20,298 nt of DNA from an uncultured Agitococcus sp. (GTDB taxonomy: Bacteria; Pseudomonadota; Gammaproteobacteria; Pseudomonadales; Moraxellaceae). Shown here one piece after another: positions 6,637 to 14,397 of this stretch. The position numbers and the translations under genes are program-made. The stretch covers positions 1 through 20,298 of the forward strand of contig NZ_CALETI010000112.1 in NCBI RefSeq assembly GCF_937920075.1, read 5' to 3'. The notes beneath the pieces are model-generated. The model searched no databases. It worked only from the letters and a program-made list of their open reading frames with translations, and was not told where the DNA came from. Positions within the stretch are counted from its first letter, which is position 1, and every line of letters starts with the position of its first letter.

Positions 6637-6747
6637 TTTTTATAGATAAGTGGCTTAAATAAAGACAGCCGCAAAGCAAATAAAACAATGCCGATTTTAG
6701 AATAACTACGTTAAAATTGCCGCTTATTTTCTAGTGACAATCAATTT

Positions 6748-7167
6748 ATGCACCCGACAACGCCCGAACAAATTACCCAGTGGATTCAAGATAGTGTTGG
6801 CAATGCCAAAGATGATGGTTTTCGTGTGATGGCCTTGCGCCCTTTAGAAGCAGACTGTATTTTACCCTATCAACAAAATCAATTGCGTGCAGGTGGAACT
6901 CTATCAGGGCCAACCATGATGACTCTTGCTGATGCAGCCATGTATGCAGCGGTGTTGGCACATTATGGCAAACAACTTTTAGCAGTGACCCAAGATTTTA
7001 GTATCCATTTTTTAGCAAAACCTAGCCAACATGATTTGCAGGCACAGGCCAAAATTATAAAAGCGGGTAAACGTACTGTGGTTTTAACAGTACACATTTA
7101 TAGTCAAGATGTTTTAGTGGCGTTGGCAACAGGCACTTATGCCTTACCCACACAAGCCCTTAAGTAA
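6748..7167 (+). CDS. PaaI-type hotdog-fold thioesterase
   Basis: A 139-residue single-domain protein. The hotdog helix carries AGGTLSGPTMMTLADAAMYA (48-67), with Asp62 in the position expected for the catalytic acid in PaaI-like acyl-CoA thioesterases. It is followed by the strand AVTQDFSIHFLAKP (79-92) and the last strands RTVVLTVHIYS and LVALATGTYALP. The length and motif order fit a cytoplasmic acyl-CoA thioesterase; the acyl substrate cannot be told. The ATG has a poor SD. The Lon-family gene begins 23 bases downstream with a good AGGA SD, so the two may be cotranscribed. Confidence 0.85.
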   Translation: MHPTTPEQITQWIQDSVGNAKDDGFRVMALRPLEADCILPYQQNQLRAGGTLSGPTMMTLADAAMYAAVLAHYGKQLLAVTQDFSIHFLAKPSQHDLQAQAKIIKAGKRTVVLTVHIYSQDVLVALATGTYALPTQALK

Positions 7168-7190
7168 ATAAAATTAAACTAGGAAGATTT

Positions 7191-9623
7191 ATGACCGTTC
7201 AACCTTTAGCTGTTAGTCAATTATATAAATCTGCACATGCAGAACTCCCTGTTAATACTCGCCGTCTAAAAACCTTTAATGATTTTTTAGGCCAAGATCG
7301 TGCTAAAGAAGCGGTGCACATGGCCTTAGCCATGCCACACGATGGTTATAATATTTTTGCCATTGGTGAAAATGGCTTGGGCAAACGTACTATGATTAAA
7401 CGTTTGCTGGTTGAGGTTGCACAACACGAAGAAGCGCCAAGCGATTGGTGTTATGTTAATAACTTTAGCGATCCACGCACGCCCATTGCCCTAGAATTAC
7501 CAGCAGGAAAAGCACCTGCCGTAAAGAAAAGTTTAACCAAATTATGGCGCAGTATTAGTCGTGCAGTACAAGCCAGTTTTCAACATGAAACTTATGTTGG
7601 TCGTGTTGAAATGCTCAAAGGGGAGCTGACACAAGCGCAGCAAACTGCTTTGCAAGAGTTGGCACAAGAAGGCGAAAAGCGCCATCTTAAATTATTGTTA
7701 CGCACACCGGGTGGACATGGTTTTTCTCCAATTGGTGAAGATGGCGAGGTGATGAGTGTTGAAGCATTTAATGCCTTAACGCCTGAAGAGCAACAGCAAC
7801 GCAAAGATGCCATGCAAGAAATGGAAAAACGCTTGCAAAAATTGGCGGATCGTTTGGGGCGTTTAGAAGATCAAAGCCGTGATCAAGTACAAAAGCTGAA
7901 TGACGAAGTGACATTATTGGCAGTTGAGCCATTAATCAAAAAAGTCAAAGAGCAATATGAAGACTTAAAGCCTGTGGTCGATTATTTGTCGGCTTATCAA
8001 CAAGATATTGTCGATAACGTAGATTTGATTGTCAACAATCAAGAAATGGAAACCGATGTTGTGGCTAATGTTAGCAGTGACAACGCCATTCCTTCACGTT
8101 ATCAAATTAATGTTGTTGTTACTCACAATCCCAAAAAAGGCGCGCCTGTTGTTTTTGAAGATTTACCCACGCACTACAACTTAATGGGACACGTTGAACA
8201 AGTCACTTATATGGGCACAGTGGCCACCGATTTTACCTTGATTCGTGGTGGGGCATTACATCGTGCGAATGGCGGTTATTTATTGCTAGAAGCGGAACAG
8301 GTGTTAGAACAGCCTTATGCGTGGCAAGGGCTAAAACGTGCTTTACGTTCACGTTCTTTAAAATTGTCGTCTTTAGAGCAAATGTTAACCTTAACAGGTA
8401 CTATTTCCTTAGAACCTGATGCTATTCCCTTAGACGTAAAAATTGTGTTATTGGGTGATCGAGAAACTTTTCATTTATTACAAGAGTACGATCCTGAATT
8501 AGAACAATTATTTAAAATTCGTGCCGATTTTGCCAATAGTATGTCACGTACCATTGAGCACGAACAAAAATATGCTCACTTTTTAGCGGACTGTGTTGCT
8601 AAAGAAAAATTAATGCCATTTGATAAAAGTGCATTGATGGTGTTAATCGAAGAAAGTGCGCGTAATGCTGAAGATCAACACAAATTATCTTTACACGCTG
8701 CCAGTGTCGGAGATTTATTGCGTGAAGCCAATTATTGGGCGTTACAACAGCAACAAAAATTAGTCTCTGCCGAACATGTGCGTTTAGCCTTAGCAGGTCA
8801 AGAACGTCGTCGTGGTCAACTACGTGAGTTGTACTTAGAAGATATTGCCCAAGGCACACAGTTAATTTTGTGTGATGGCGCAGTGGTTGGTCAAGTTAAT
8901 GCCTTAACAGTCATTCATTATGCTGACAGCGAGTTTGGTTTACCGTCTCGGATTACCGCAACGGTGCATCAAGGTGGCGGTGATGTCTTAGATATTGAGC
9001 GTACCGTTGATTTAGGCGGCTCTTTGCACGCTAAAGGGGTATTGCTGTTATCCAGTTATTTAAAGTCTAAATTTGGCCGTGATAAACCCTTACATTTCTC
9101 AGCCAGTATTGCTATGGAGCAAAACTATGGGGGCGTGGAAGGTGATAGCGCAACGATGGCCGAATTAGCGGCTTTAGTTTCTGCCATTACTGAGCTGCCA
9201 ATTCGTCAAGATTTAGGCATTACAGGTTCGATGAACCAAATGGGCGAAATCCAACCAATTGGTGGTGTGAATGCCAAAATTGAAGGCTTTTTTGCCGCTT
9301 GCCAATTAAAAGGCATGACAGGCAATCAAGGGGTGATTATTCCTGAACAAAATGTGAGAAACCTCATGTTGCGTCCAGACATTATTCAGGCGGTAGAGCA
9401 AGGTCAATTTAGAATCTATGCCGTTAGCCATGCCTATCAAGCCTTGGAATTGTTGTTGTCTCATGCAATGGGTGAGCTTAATAGCAAAGGTAAATATCCC
9501 AAAGACAGTATTATGGGCTTAGTGTTAGCGCAGCTCAAACATTGGCATGATATTGAAAAAGGGGATAAGCCAAAAAAGAAAAAAGCGAAGAAGAGCAAAA
9601 AAGAGCAAGTATCAGAGGCATAA
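7191..9623 (+). CDS. Lon-family ATP-dependent protease (YcbZ/LonB-like, AAA_32 type)
   Basis: An 810-residue cytoplasmic protein. The N-terminal AAA part has a Walker A loop GENGLGKRT (59-67), with Arg at the usual Ser/Thr position followed by Thr, a form I believe is common in this branch. A long insert with coiled-coil character (about 140-275) and the block GALHRANGGYLLLEAE (355-370) follow. The C-terminal Lon protease domain has the Ser-Lys dyad at Ser653 (EGDSATMAE) and Lys696 (NAKIEGFF), 43 apart as in classical Lon. No Lon N-terminal substrate domain is present, as in YcbZ-like proteins. The last 25 residues are very lysine-rich (KPKKKKAKKSKKEQ), a tail that could contact nucleic acid. 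The gene is intact, and an AGGA SD precedes its ATG. Confidence 0.9.
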   Translation: MTVQPLAVSQLYKSAHAELPVNTRRLKTFNDFLGQDRAKEAVHMALAMPHDGYNIFAIGENGLGKRTMIKRLLVEVAQHEEAPSDWCYVNNFSDPRTPIALELPAGKAPAVKKSLTKLWRSISRAVQASFQHETYVGRVEMLKGELTQAQQTALQELAQEGEKRHLKLLLRTPGGHGFSPIGEDGEVMSVEAFNALTPEEQQQRKDAMQEMEKRLQKLADRLGRLEDQSRDQVQKLNDEVTLLAVEPLIKKVKEQYEDLKPVVDYLSAYQQDIVDNVDLIVNNQEMETDVVANVSSDNAIPSRYQINVVVTHNPKKGAPVVFEDLPTHYNLMGHVEQVTYMGTVATDFTLIRGGALHRANGGYLLLEAEQVLEQPYAWQGLKRALRSRSLKLSSLEQMLTLTGTISLEPDAIPLDVKIVLLGDRETFHLLQEYDPELEQLFKIRADFANSMSRTIEHEQKYAHFLADCVAKEKLMPFDKSALMVLIEESARNAEDQHKLSLHAASVGDLLREANYWALQQQQKLVSAEHVRLALAGQERRRGQLRELYLEDIAQGTQLILCDGAVVGQVNALTVIHYADSEFGLPSRITATVHQGGGDVLDIERTVDLGGSLHAKGVLLLSSYLKSKFGRDKPLHFSASIAMEQNYGGVEGDSATMAELAALVSAITELPIRQDLGITGSMNQMGEIQPIGGVNAKIEGFFAACQLKGMTGNQGVIIPEQNVRNLMLRPDIIQAVEQGQFRIYAVSHAYQALELLLSHAMGELNSKGKYPKDSIMGLVLAQLKHWHDIEKGDKPKKKKAKKSKKEQVSEA

Positions 9624-9669
9624 TTGCAGGTTTAGACCCAGATTTGTTTAATGGTAATTGTGTATAAAT

Positions 9670-9707
9670 GCCATAAGCTATCCCTAAAATAAGAGATAGC
9701 TTATGGC
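9670..9707 (+). promoter_or_regulatory. Perfect 13-bp inverted repeat spanning the CRY-DASH start codon
   Basis: GCCATAAGCTATC (9670-9682) and GATAGCTTATGGC (9695-9707) are perfect complements around a 12-base loop (CCTAAAATAAGA). The photolyase ATG (9703-9705) and its only purine-rich SD-like stretch lie in the right arm and loop. There is no T tract, so it is not a normal terminator. It could be an operator or an RNA hairpin that hides the start. A TATAAA box lies at 9663-9668. Confidence 0.5.
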
Positions 9708-10995
9708 CAAGACGATTATTTACTGGTTCAGAAACGACCTTCGCTTACACGATAATCCTGCACTGCACTATGCTTGTCAGCAAGCCGATTATCTATTGCC
9801 AGTTTATTGGCTAAACACAGCCCATCAACAAAACACCATCTGGAGTTTTGTCCGTCAAGGTCAGCATCGGCAAGTGTTTTTAAGTCAGGCATTACAAGAC
9901 CTTAGCCAACAATTAAGTGACATAGATAGCCAATTAACGGTATTGGCCTCCGATACAATTACAGCCCTCACAAAATTTATCGAGGATTATCAAATTGATG
10001 AAATTGTCTGTGAAGAGATAGCAGCACCAGAAGAGCAGGCGCAAGTTGATTATTTACGCAGTTTAGGCGTTAAAGTGACGTGTATTTGGCAATCCAGTTT
10101 GTATGCGCCTACACAATTACCTTTTGAAATTGTCCAACTACCCACCGTATTTAGTCAGTTTCGCCAAAAAATAGAAAAAGCGCGTTGTCAGGTCGTTGCG
10201 CCGATAGAAACGCCGCGTGTCTTGCCGCCACTACCTCCCAATTCGCCACAAAAAACACCATTCACTGCCCTAGATAATGTTAGCGCACAACCAGACTCAC
10301 GTTCGGCTTTTCCTTATTTTTTCAGTAAGTGTCATGGCGGTGAGCGTGATGCCTTAGCGTTTGCACAAGCATATTTTGCTAGTTTATTACCCCAACACTA
10401 CAAACAAACCCGAAATGGCCTAATAGGGTTAGATTATTCCTCTAAGTTATCACCGTGGTTAGCAACGGGCGCGTTATCGGTGCGTTATGTCTATCAATTA
10501 CTGAAACTGCATGAACAGCAACATGGCGCAAATGACAGCACCTACTGGTTATGGTTCGAACTATTATGGCGTGATTATTTCCGTTTTTTGCATTTACGTT
10601 ATGGCAAACAACTATATCGCAAATCAGGTTTAGGTCATGCCTCGATTGCGCCTTTTAATGCCGCTAATTTTAGTCAATAGCAAACTGGCACAACAGGTCA
10701 TTCGTGGATTGATGCAGGTATGCGAGAGTTGTTAGCCACAGGGTATTTATCTAATCGCATGCGGCAGAATGTGGCGAGTTATTGGTTAAATGAATTACAA
10801 GGCAATTGGCAAGCAGGTGCAGCTTGGTTTGAATCGATGTTGCTGGATTATGATGTTTACAGTAATCAAGGTAATTGGTTGTATTTGGCAGGTATTGGTA
10901 CAGACCCGCGTGGCCAGCGTTGGTTTAATCCACAAAAACAAGCACAACAGTATGACCCTCAAGGAGACTACCAAGCCTTGTGGGGGCAAGTATGA
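9703..10995 (+). pseudogene. CRY-DASH-type photolyase/cryptochrome interrupted by an in-frame amber codon
   Basis: An open frame of 430 codons if the TAG at 10678-10680 (codon 326) is read through. The N-terminal photolyase antenna domain (YWFRNDLRLHDNPAL, 6-20) is followed by the FAD domain with TYWLWFELLWRDYFRFLHLR and, after the stop, WIDAGMRELLATGYLSNR, RQNVASYW, DYDVYSNQGNW and QQYDPQGDY. These are hallmarks of CRY-DASH, which repairs cyclobutane dimers mainly in single-stranded DNA. Both halves are in the same frame with no indel. The stop sits where relatives have Trp in F-x-x-W-x-x-G-x-TG, so a single TGG-to-TAG change explains it. Terminating there removes much of the FAD-binding site. 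Decay otherwise looks minimal, so the mutation is recent, an assembly error, or suppressed. The stop codon at the far end overlaps the next gene by 4 bases. Confidence 0.85.
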
Positions 10996-12518
10996 TTTTA
11001 CGATTAATTTTGGGAGATCAGCTTAATCCCTTGCATTCATGGTTTACACAAGTCGATGAAAACGTGCTGTATGTGATGATGGAGATACGCAGCGAAACAG
11101 ATTATGTGCTGCATCATGGCCAAAAAATCTTAGCCATTTTTGCAGCAATGCGGGATTTTGCCAAGCAACTCAAAGCACAAGGCCATCGGATTAAATATAT
11201 CACCATTGATGCGGTTGATAATCAGCATAACTTTGTAGCGAATCTTAAGTGGCTGGTAACGCGTTATCAGGTGCAAACCTTGCAATATCAAGAGCCTGAC
11301 GAATGGCGTGTTGACCAGCAACTTTCACAATTAGCAAAAGAGCTAACCATCTCGGTAGAGATGTGTGGCAGTGAGCATTTTTTTAGTCAACGAGATAGCG
11401 TAAGTCGTTTATTTCAGGGCAAAAAACAATGGTTAATGGAGCGTTTTTATCGACAAATGCGTCTTCAACACCATATTTTGATAGATGAGCAACAACAGCC
11501 GATAGGTGGCCAATGGAACTTTGACCACGATAATCGTAAGCCGTGGCGTGGCCAACCCATTTTACCTAAAACATGGCCGATTCATCATCAGCACAGTCAG
11601 TTATGGCAAACAATTCAACAAGCAGGGGTGAATAGTTTTGGTCAAGTCCCTGCAGAGGATATGCCTTGGCCGATTAATAGAGCCGAGTCATTAACATTAC
11701 TCAGGCTGTTTATAAAGGAGTCTTTGCCATATTTTGGTGACTATCAAGATGCCATGACCGTACACAGTGAGCGATTATTTCATTCTTTATTGTCTTTTGC
11801 TTTGAATTGCAAGATCCTCCATCCATTCGAAGTGATTCAAGCAGCAGAACAAGCATATCAACAAGGGCAAGCACCATTGACGGCTGTTGAAGGTTTTGTA
11901 AGACAAATTTTGGGTTGGCGTGAGTATGTACGTGGTGTCTATTGGGCAACTATGCCCCAGTATGTAGACCATAATTATTTTCAGCATCAACGTGATTTAC
12001 CGACATGGTTTTGGACAGGCCAAACCCAGATGCGTTGTTTGGCACATGCCATAGGGCAATCGTTAACACAGGCGTATGCCCATCATATTCAGCGTTTAAT
12101 GGTGATTGGTAATTTTGCTTTGTTAGCAGGCTTAAAACCACAGGCTGTCCATCAATGGTATTTAGGTGTCTATATAGATGCATTTGAATGGGTCGAGTTA
12201 CCAAATACCTTAGGAATGAGCCAATTTGCCGATGGTGGACATTTAGCCACTAAACCTTATGTGTCATCAGCCAGTTATATCGACAAAATGAGTGATTATT
12301 GTCAAGGCTGTCACTACAACAAAAAACAACGTATTGGTGAAAAAGCCTGCCCATTTAACAGTTTATATTGGCATTTTTTTATACGTCATCAAGAATTACT
12401 GAGTAAAAATCCACGTTTAGGGATTGTCTATAAACAAGTTAGTAGTATGACAGAGGCGCAAAAAGAGGATATAAATCAACAGGCTGATGTTTATTTAAGA
12501 GAGTTAGATAATTTATAG
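10992..12518 (+). CDS. Iron-sulfur bacterial cryptochrome/photolyase (FeS-BCP, PhrB-like (6-4) photolyase)
   Basis: 508 residues from the ATG at 10992, chosen over an in-frame GTG at 10980 because it overlaps the previous stop as ATGA, is preceded by GGGGGC, and begins with the family start ILRLILGDQLNPLHSWF. Members bind FAD, a ribityllumazine antenna and one 4Fe-4S cluster, and repair (6-4) photoproducts with light. The four cluster cysteines are present at Cys349 (MRCLAHA), Cys437 and Cys440 (DYCQGCH) and Cys453 (KACPFN), one residue offset from those of Agrobacterium PhrB. Other family marks are QILGWREYVRG, AYAHHIQRLM and KPYVSSASYI. The gene is intact. It normally would be translated by coupling to the CRY-DASH gene, whose amber codon lies 312 bases upstream and could lower its expression. 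Confidence 0.93.
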   Translation: MILRLILGDQLNPLHSWFTQVDENVLYVMMEIRSETDYVLHHGQKILAIFAAMRDFAKQLKAQGHRIKYITIDAVDNQHNFVANLKWLVTRYQVQTLQYQEPDEWRVDQQLSQLAKELTISVEMCGSEHFFSQRDSVSRLFQGKKQWLMERFYRQMRLQHHILIDEQQQPIGGQWNFDHDNRKPWRGQPILPKTWPIHHQHSQLWQTIQQAGVNSFGQVPAEDMPWPINRAESLTLLRLFIKESLPYFGDYQDAMTVHSERLFHSLLSFALNCKILHPFEVIQAAEQAYQQGQAPLTAVEGFVRQILGWREYVRGVYWATMPQYVDHNYFQHQRDLPTWFWTGQTQMRCLAHAIGQSLTQAYAHHIQRLMVIGNFALLAGLKPQAVHQWYLGVYIDAFEWVELPNTLGMSQFADGGHLATKPYVSSASYIDKMSDYCQGCHYNKKQRIGEKACPFNSLYWHFFIRHQELLSKNPRLGIVYKQVSSMTEAQKEDINQQADVYLRELDNL

Positions 12519-12520
12519 GA

Positions 12521-12526
12521 TATAAT
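12521..12526 (+). promoter_or_regulatory. Perfect -10 box TATAAT upstream of the S41 peptidase gene
   Basis: TATAAT starts 2 bases after the FeS-BCP stop and 31 bases before the S41 start codon. No good -35 is found at 16-18 bases, so an activator or weak promoter is possible. Confidence 0.4.
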
Positions 12527-12556
12527 AGCTAAGATTTTAGTTTAGAGTGTTAACGA

Positions 12557-14011
12557 ATGTATGCGTCAATCAAAGGATTGTGTATCTTTATTATGTTCGG
12601 CTTGTTAGCGGCCTGTGGTGGCGGTGGTGGAGACACTGAACCTCAGCAAACGACTAACCAATTGCAGCAATCTACCAACAATCCCTCAAACACAGCTACT
12701 ACTCCTATTGTAAGTTGTCGTTTAGGACAAATTAATATGAATGGCGTTTGTCGTTCGGCAGAAAATGTGTGCACGGCGGACGCTGAAAAAATTTGGGTAC
12801 GTGGATTTTTAGATGATACCTATTTATGGTATGACGAAATTAAAGATGTTAAGCCAGCAGATTATACAACGTCCCGTCATTATTTTGATGCGTTGTTAGT
12901 CAAAGACAAAGATAGATTTAGTTATACTATGTCAAAAGAAGAAGCTGAGGGCTTTTTTGAATCAGGCTTGCAATTAAGTTATGGCATATTATGGGCGTAT
13001 GACCAAGACAACTATTTACGCGTCAGATTTGTTGAGCCAAATTCTATGGCTGCAAAATCAGGGATTGTGCGTGGTGATTATGTGGCTAGCTTAAATAATC
13101 AAGAAATAAATACCTTGAGTTTTGAGCAAATTGAGCAGTTATTAAAACCACAGCCGCTTGTTCAGCTTTCTATAAAATTGTTAGATGTTGGTAAAGGTTA
13201 TTATAAAACGGCGGTATTAACAGGACAAAATTTGGTAACTTCACCTGTGCCTTATTATCATGTTCTTACAAATAACAACAACGTTCAAGACAAAGTGGGG
13301 TATTTATTATTTAATGATCATATAGCTACCGCAACAGATAAATTACTTGAAGCTGTCTCGTATTTTAAACAACAACAAATTAGCGATTTGGTCTTAGATT
13401 TGCGTTTTAATAGTGGTGGTTATATTTATGTTGCTAATGAACTTGCCGCAATGATTGGTGGTAATAAAACAGCAGGCAAGTTATTTAAGCATTATGTGTA
13501 CAATAAAAAATATTCAACTGATTATGAATATTTTGAGACAAAATCATATCCTTCTAATCAAACATTACCCTATCTTAATTTAAACCGATTATTTGTATTA
13601 ACCACTAAAGAAACCTGTTCTGCCAGTGAAACAATTATTAATGCCTTATCACCTTTTATGCAAGTAATTAGAATAGGGGAAACCACTTGTGGAAAGCCTT
13701 ATGGCATGAGTGGGACAAATAATTGTGATACAGCATATTTTGCCATTAATTTTAAAGGTGAAAATGCCTTTGGGCAAAGTGTACCAACAATAGGTTATGC
13801 ACCCACTTGTTTGGCTTATGAAACCTTGAGTGATGCTTTAGGCAGTCCACAAGAAGGTTTATTAGCTAATGCCTTGTATTATCGAGAAAATAACACGTGT
13901 TTTGTGAATAACTCGCTTCAAAGTGTTAAAATGGCTAACTCAACTTTAATTAGGCCATTAGTGAAACCACAATGGCAACGTAATATGATTATTTTAGGCG
14001 ATAAAAAATGA
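12557..14011 (+). CDS. S41-family (C-terminal-processing type) serine peptidase, lipoprotein
   Basis: 484 residues. The N-terminus is a lipoprotein signal with lipobox LLAAC (Cys20), followed by a glycine run and a Gln/Asn/Thr-rich linker (to about 58), so it is tethered to a periplasmic membrane face. An N-terminal S41 region (WVRGFLDDTYLWYDEI, 75-90) and a PDZ-like domain (about 125-200, VEPNSMAAKSGIVRGDYVAS) precede the tail-specific protease core: LVLDLRFNSGGY, the nucleophile Ser357 in TCSASE, and Lys380 in CGKPYG. The Ser-Lys dyad is complete. A Cys pair flanks the active site region (Cys354, Cys378) and could form a disulfide. The stop overlaps the next lipoprotein gene by 4 bases. Substrates are unknown. 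The SD is weak. Confidence 0.88.
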   Translation: MYASIKGLCIFIMFGLLAACGGGGGDTEPQQTTNQLQQSTNNPSNTATTPIVSCRLGQINMNGVCRSAENVCTADAEKIWVRGFLDDTYLWYDEIKDVKPADYTTSRHYFDALLVKDKDRFSYTMSKEEAEGFFESGLQLSYGILWAYDQDNYLRVRFVEPNSMAAKSGIVRGDYVASLNNQEINTLSFEQIEQLLKPQPLVQLSIKLLDVGKGYYKTAVLTGQNLVTSPVPYYHVLTNNNNVQDKVGYLLFNDHIATATDKLLEAVSYFKQQQISDLVLDLRFNSGGYIYVANELAAMIGGNKTAGKLFKHYVYNKKYSTDYEYFETKSYPSNQTLPYLNLNRLFVLTTKETCSASETIINALSPFMQVIRIGETTCGKPYGMSGTNNCDTAYFAINFKGENAFGQSVPTIGYAPTCLAYETLSDALGSPQEGLLANALYYRENNTCFVNNSLQSVKMANSTLIRPLVKPQWQRNMIILGDKK

Positions 14012-14397
14012 TAAAAAAAAGCCTAGCTTTGTTAGCTATCTCGATGTTGGTTGCTTGTGGCAGTGTGCCTAGTGTAAGCCTACAAACAGAGCCAAGTCCT
14101 GCATTATTGGCGAGTAATAATAGTTCACAGTGTCATCAAGAATTGATGATGAGACTAAGTGAAAAAATGGGGCAGTCAGTGACTATTTCAGCAAATGTTT
14201 TTAGTACTGAATCGCGTTTATTGTTAGAGCCTCTTACACCACGCAATGCACATGGAATGCACAAGGATGGAATGTCTTTAGCTAAGCCAACATTATTTAA
14301 CTTATTGATACTAAATCAACAATGCTTGTTAGCAGACGAGAAAAACCAGCAAACTTTCTTAAACTTATGCGTTTGCCAACCTCTCACATCGAACTGA
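14008..14397 (+). CDS. Small lipoprotein of unknown function
   Basis: 129 residues with a lipoprotein signal peptide: basic start MIKKS, a hydrophobic stretch and lipobox MLVAC (Cys17). The mature part has four further cysteines (one in SSQCHQE, one in NQQCLLAD, two in NLCVCQP), which could form disulfides in the periplasm. I do not recognise the family. Its ATG overlaps the S41 peptidase stop (ATGA), and an AGGCGA SD-like stretch precedes it, so the two are coexpressed and may work together, for instance as inhibitor, adaptor or substrate; that is inference. Its 3' end overlaps the convergent dsbD gene by 14 bases. Confidence 0.7.
   Translation: MIKKSLALLAISMLVACGSVPSVSLQTEPSPALLASNNSSQCHQELMMRLSEKMGQSVTISANVFSTESRLLLEPLTPRNAHGMHKDGMSLAKPTLFNLLILNQQCLLADEKNQQTFLNLCVCQPLTSN

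Noticed and set aside
7369..7393. Defective Walker A in the Lon-family protein (GKRT instead of GKS/T)
   Set aside because: This form appears to be usual in the YcbZ/AAA_32 branch, so it is not treated as a loss.
9670..9707. Palindrome as a terminator for the Lon-family gene
   Set aside because: No T tract follows on either strand, and it overlaps the next start codon.
10720..10995. Separate 91-codon gene after the photolyase
   Set aside because: It is the in-frame C-terminal continuation of the CRY-DASH gene beyond the amber codon.
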